A stretch of 6,080 bases of DNA from Pseudomonadota bacterium (GTDB lineage Bacteria; Pseudomonadota; Gammaproteobacteria; JAKAQQ01): positions 1-6,080 of the forward strand of contig JAJZNM010000048.1 in NCBI GenBank assembly GCA_021852325.1. The letters run 5' to 3'. Positions 4,711-6,080 of the stretch are shown piece after piece. How positions within the stretch are numbered: position 1 is the first letter of the stretch; each line of letters opens with the position of its first letter. The translations under genes were made by a program, and so were the position numbers. Under the pieces are notes generated by a model that searched no databases, was not told the DNA's origin, and was given only the letters and a program-made list of their open reading frames with translations.

Positions 4711-5871
4711 ATGAAGAAGCGAAACAAATGGTTGATCGGCTCGATCCTGACCGCGGTTGTCGTCGTGTTGGTGATCTTCCGGCTGGTCGTATCCGGCTCC
4801 TCCGTGACCCGGCATCCCCTGACGGCGGTTCCGGTCGAGGTCGCCGAGGCGCGGATCGCAACCGTCCCGGTCTACCTCGATGCCCTGGGTACCGTCGTCG
4901 CCTATCGCACGGTCACGGTCGAGCCCATGGTAACCGGTCCCCTGGAACGGGTTTTCTTCCACGAAGGGCAATATGTCCACCAGGGGCAGCTCCTTGCGGA
5001 AATCGATCCCCAGCCCTTCGAGGCGGCCTTGCAGCAAGCCATCGCCAAACTGGCACAGGACCGGGCCACCCGCACGAGCGACGAGCTTCAGGCCAAGCAG
5101 AATGCGTTGCTCGTCAAAAAGGGGTACGTTTCGAAGCAGGCGTACGTGGCGGCCTGGACCGCTTGGCTTTCCGCCAAGGCCCTGGTCCAGCAGGACAAGG
5201 CCAGCATCCGGACCGCCCAGATCAACCTGGCCTATACCCGGATCCGGGCACCCATCTCCGGGCGGACCGGCATCCTCCAGGTGGATCCGGGCAATGTCGT
5301 GAGCCCGAATCTCCCGAATGGCATCGTGACCATCAACATGTTGCAGCCGGTCTATGTCCAGTTCAGCCTCCCGCAGCAGGATCTCCCCGAGATTAACCAG
5401 GCCATGGCAAAAGGCCCGGTCCCCCTGATCGCCTCCCTCAAGGGCAAGCACGCGAGTGATCACACGTTCGATCAAGGCGTGCTCACGGTTCTCGACAACG
5501 AGGTCAATGCCAGCACGGGGACCCTCACGCTGAGGGGCCGTTTCCCGAACCCGGACCTCGATCTCTGGCCCGGTTCTTTTGTCAATGTCCGGGCCCGGGT
5601 CCGGTCCTTGTCCCAGGTCGTGGTGATTCCTTCAATGGCGGTCCAGGAGGGCCCCTCGGGCCGCTTCGTGTACCTCGTGGAAGGTGGGCCCAAGACGCCC
5701 GGTGGATGGAAGGTCGTGGTCCGTCCGGTCACCCTGACGTATGAAAGTGCGTCGGTGGCGGTGATCGGCAGCGGCCTCGTTTCAGGCAACTCCGTTGTCA
5801 CGGAAGGCAGTTCCCGGGTCAGGACCCATGTGCCGATCACGATCGTAGGTCACATGAACTTCACCCCGTGA
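4711..5871 (+). CDS. mdtA: RND efflux periplasmic adaptor (membrane fusion protein), MdtA-like
   Basis: A 386-residue adaptor that links the inner-membrane RND pump to an outer-membrane channel. Residues 1-7 are basic and about 8-27 form the membrane anchor or signal (LIGSILTAVVVVLVIF); there is no lipobox Cys. The first lipoyl half spans about 60-100 (ALGTVVAYRTVTV, then FHEGQYVHQGQLLAEIDPQPF), the alpha-hairpin about 103-170, the second lipoyl half about 172-205 (YTRIRAPISGRTG, VDPGNVV), the beta-barrel about 210-295 (TVLDNEVNASTGTLTLRGRF, WPGSFVNV) and the membrane-proximal domain to the end (VVIPSMAVQ). These match MdtA/MuxA well, and the next gene agrees. The ATG at 4711 has AGGAG (4699-4703) seven bases upstream; the frame is open back to 4630, but that extension has no ribosome site and would precede the signal. 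Its promoter carries the TetR-type palindrome. The exact subfamily is not proven. Confidence 0.94.
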   Translation: MKKRNKWLIGSILTAVVVVLVIFRLVVSGSSVTRHPLTAVPVEVAEARIATVPVYLDALGTVVAYRTVTVEPMVTGPLERVFFHEGQYVHQGQLLAEIDPQPFEAALQQAIAKLAQDRATRTSDELQAKQNALLVKKGYVSKQAYVAAWTAWLSAKALVQQDKASIRTAQINLAYTRIRAPISGRTGILQVDPGNVVSPNLPNGIVTINMLQPVYVQFSLPQQDLPEINQAMAKGPVPLIASLKGKHASDHTFDQGVLTVLDNEVNASTGTLTLRGRFPNPDLDLWPGSFVNVRARVRSLSQVVVIPSMAVQEGPSGRFVYLVEGGPKTPGGWKVVVRPVTLTYESASVAVIGSGLVSGNSVVTEGSSRVRTHVPITIVGHMNFTP

Positions 5872-6080
5872 ACATCTCCGGCCCCTTCATCGCCCGCCCG
5901 GTCGCGACCACGCTCCTCGCGATCGCGGTTTTCCTGGCGGGGGTTCTGGGGTACCTGGAGCTGCCCGTCTCCTCCCTGCCCCAGGTCTCGTTCCCGACCA
6001 TTGAAGTCGTGACCAAGCTTCCCGGCGGGTCTCCGGATACGATATCAAAACTGATCACGGCTCCATTGGAGCGCCAGTTC
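5868..6080 (+). CDS. mdtB: RND efflux permease, MdtB-like, 5' end only
   Basis: The first 71 codons of an RND inner-membrane transporter, a family of about 1,000-1,050 residues; the rest lies beyond the window. The start is GTG at 5868, overlapping the adaptor stop by four bases (GTGA), with no Shine-Dalgarno, so translation is probably coupled. The sequence shows FIARPVATTLLAIAVFLAG (residues 7-25, first transmembrane helix), then LPVSSLPQVSFPTIEVVTKL, PGGSPDTI and TAPLERQF, the hallmark start of RND pumps. RPVATTLL and TAPLERQF are closest to MdtB/MuxB, which would predict a second permease gene (mdtC-like) and perhaps an outer-membrane channel to the right. It uses the proton gradient to expel drugs or other amphiphiles; the substrate cannot be told. 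Confidence 0.92.
   Translation, partial: MNISGPFIARPVATTLLAIAVFLAGVLGYLELPVSSLPQVSFPTIEVVTKLPGGSPDTISKLITAPLERQF

Noticed and set aside
4670..4714. Possible 14-residue leader peptide ending on the adaptor ATG
   Set aside because: No Shine-Dalgarno, and no codon run or alternative hairpins that would indicate attenuation.
4552..5475. 307-codon open frame on the minus strand
   Set aside because: It is antisense to the RND adaptor, with Asp/Gly-rich composition and no recognisable domain, and it runs through the operator and promoter of the operon.
4630..5871. Adaptor start at 4630 (27 residues longer)
   Set aside because: No Shine-Dalgarno precedes it, the extra residues lie before the signal anchor and look unlike the family, and the ATG at 4711 has AGGAG at ideal spacing.

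Overview
The window looks like a GC-rich, Gram-negative proteobacterial chromosome, most likely gammaproteobacterial. The genes use strongly GC-rich third positions. The last two genes closely resemble the inner-membrane and periplasmic parts of an MdtABC/MuxABC-type RND pump. A secreted S10-type serine hydrolase would suit an acidic periplasm, so an acidophile is possible, but nothing here proves it.

Layout. Positions 1-480 are visibly richer in A+T, hold no convincing gene, and carry a degenerate tRNA 3' end (240-273) that looks like an old integration scar. A TetR-family repressor follows (521-1147, +). After a gene-poor gap comes a minus-strand pair reading 2775 to 1421: a VOC (bleomycin-resistance-like) protein and a MerR regulator with a TipAS drug-binding domain. 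Divergent from it is an exported S10 serine-carboxypeptidase-like protein (2918-4474, +). It ends at a strong GC hairpin, after which an RND efflux operon starts: adaptor (4711-5871) and an MdtB-like permease (5868 to beyond the window end).

How the parts connect. Two regulatory circuits can be read from the DNA. (1) The palindrome ATGAATC-N3-GATTCAT lies exactly on the tetR start codon, and ATGAATC-N7-GATTCAT lies just after the -10 element of the RND operon. Both continue with CCCG and both start 6-7 bases after a good -10 hexamer. This suggests that the TetR protein represses both its own gene and the pump, although 3.4 kb of other genes separate them. tetR appears to be transcribed as a leaderless mRNA. 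(2) The VOC-merR pair has a textbook MerR promoter: TTGACC and GATACT separated by 19 bp, with a 7-bp dyad in the spacer, so the drug-sensing regulator probably activates its own operon.

Together the window reads as a small drug- or toxin-response island: a pump under a TetR repressor, a ligand-sequestering VOC protein under a TipAS-type activator, and an exported hydrolase of unknown substrate. All functional statements are inferred from motifs and context; no database search was possible.
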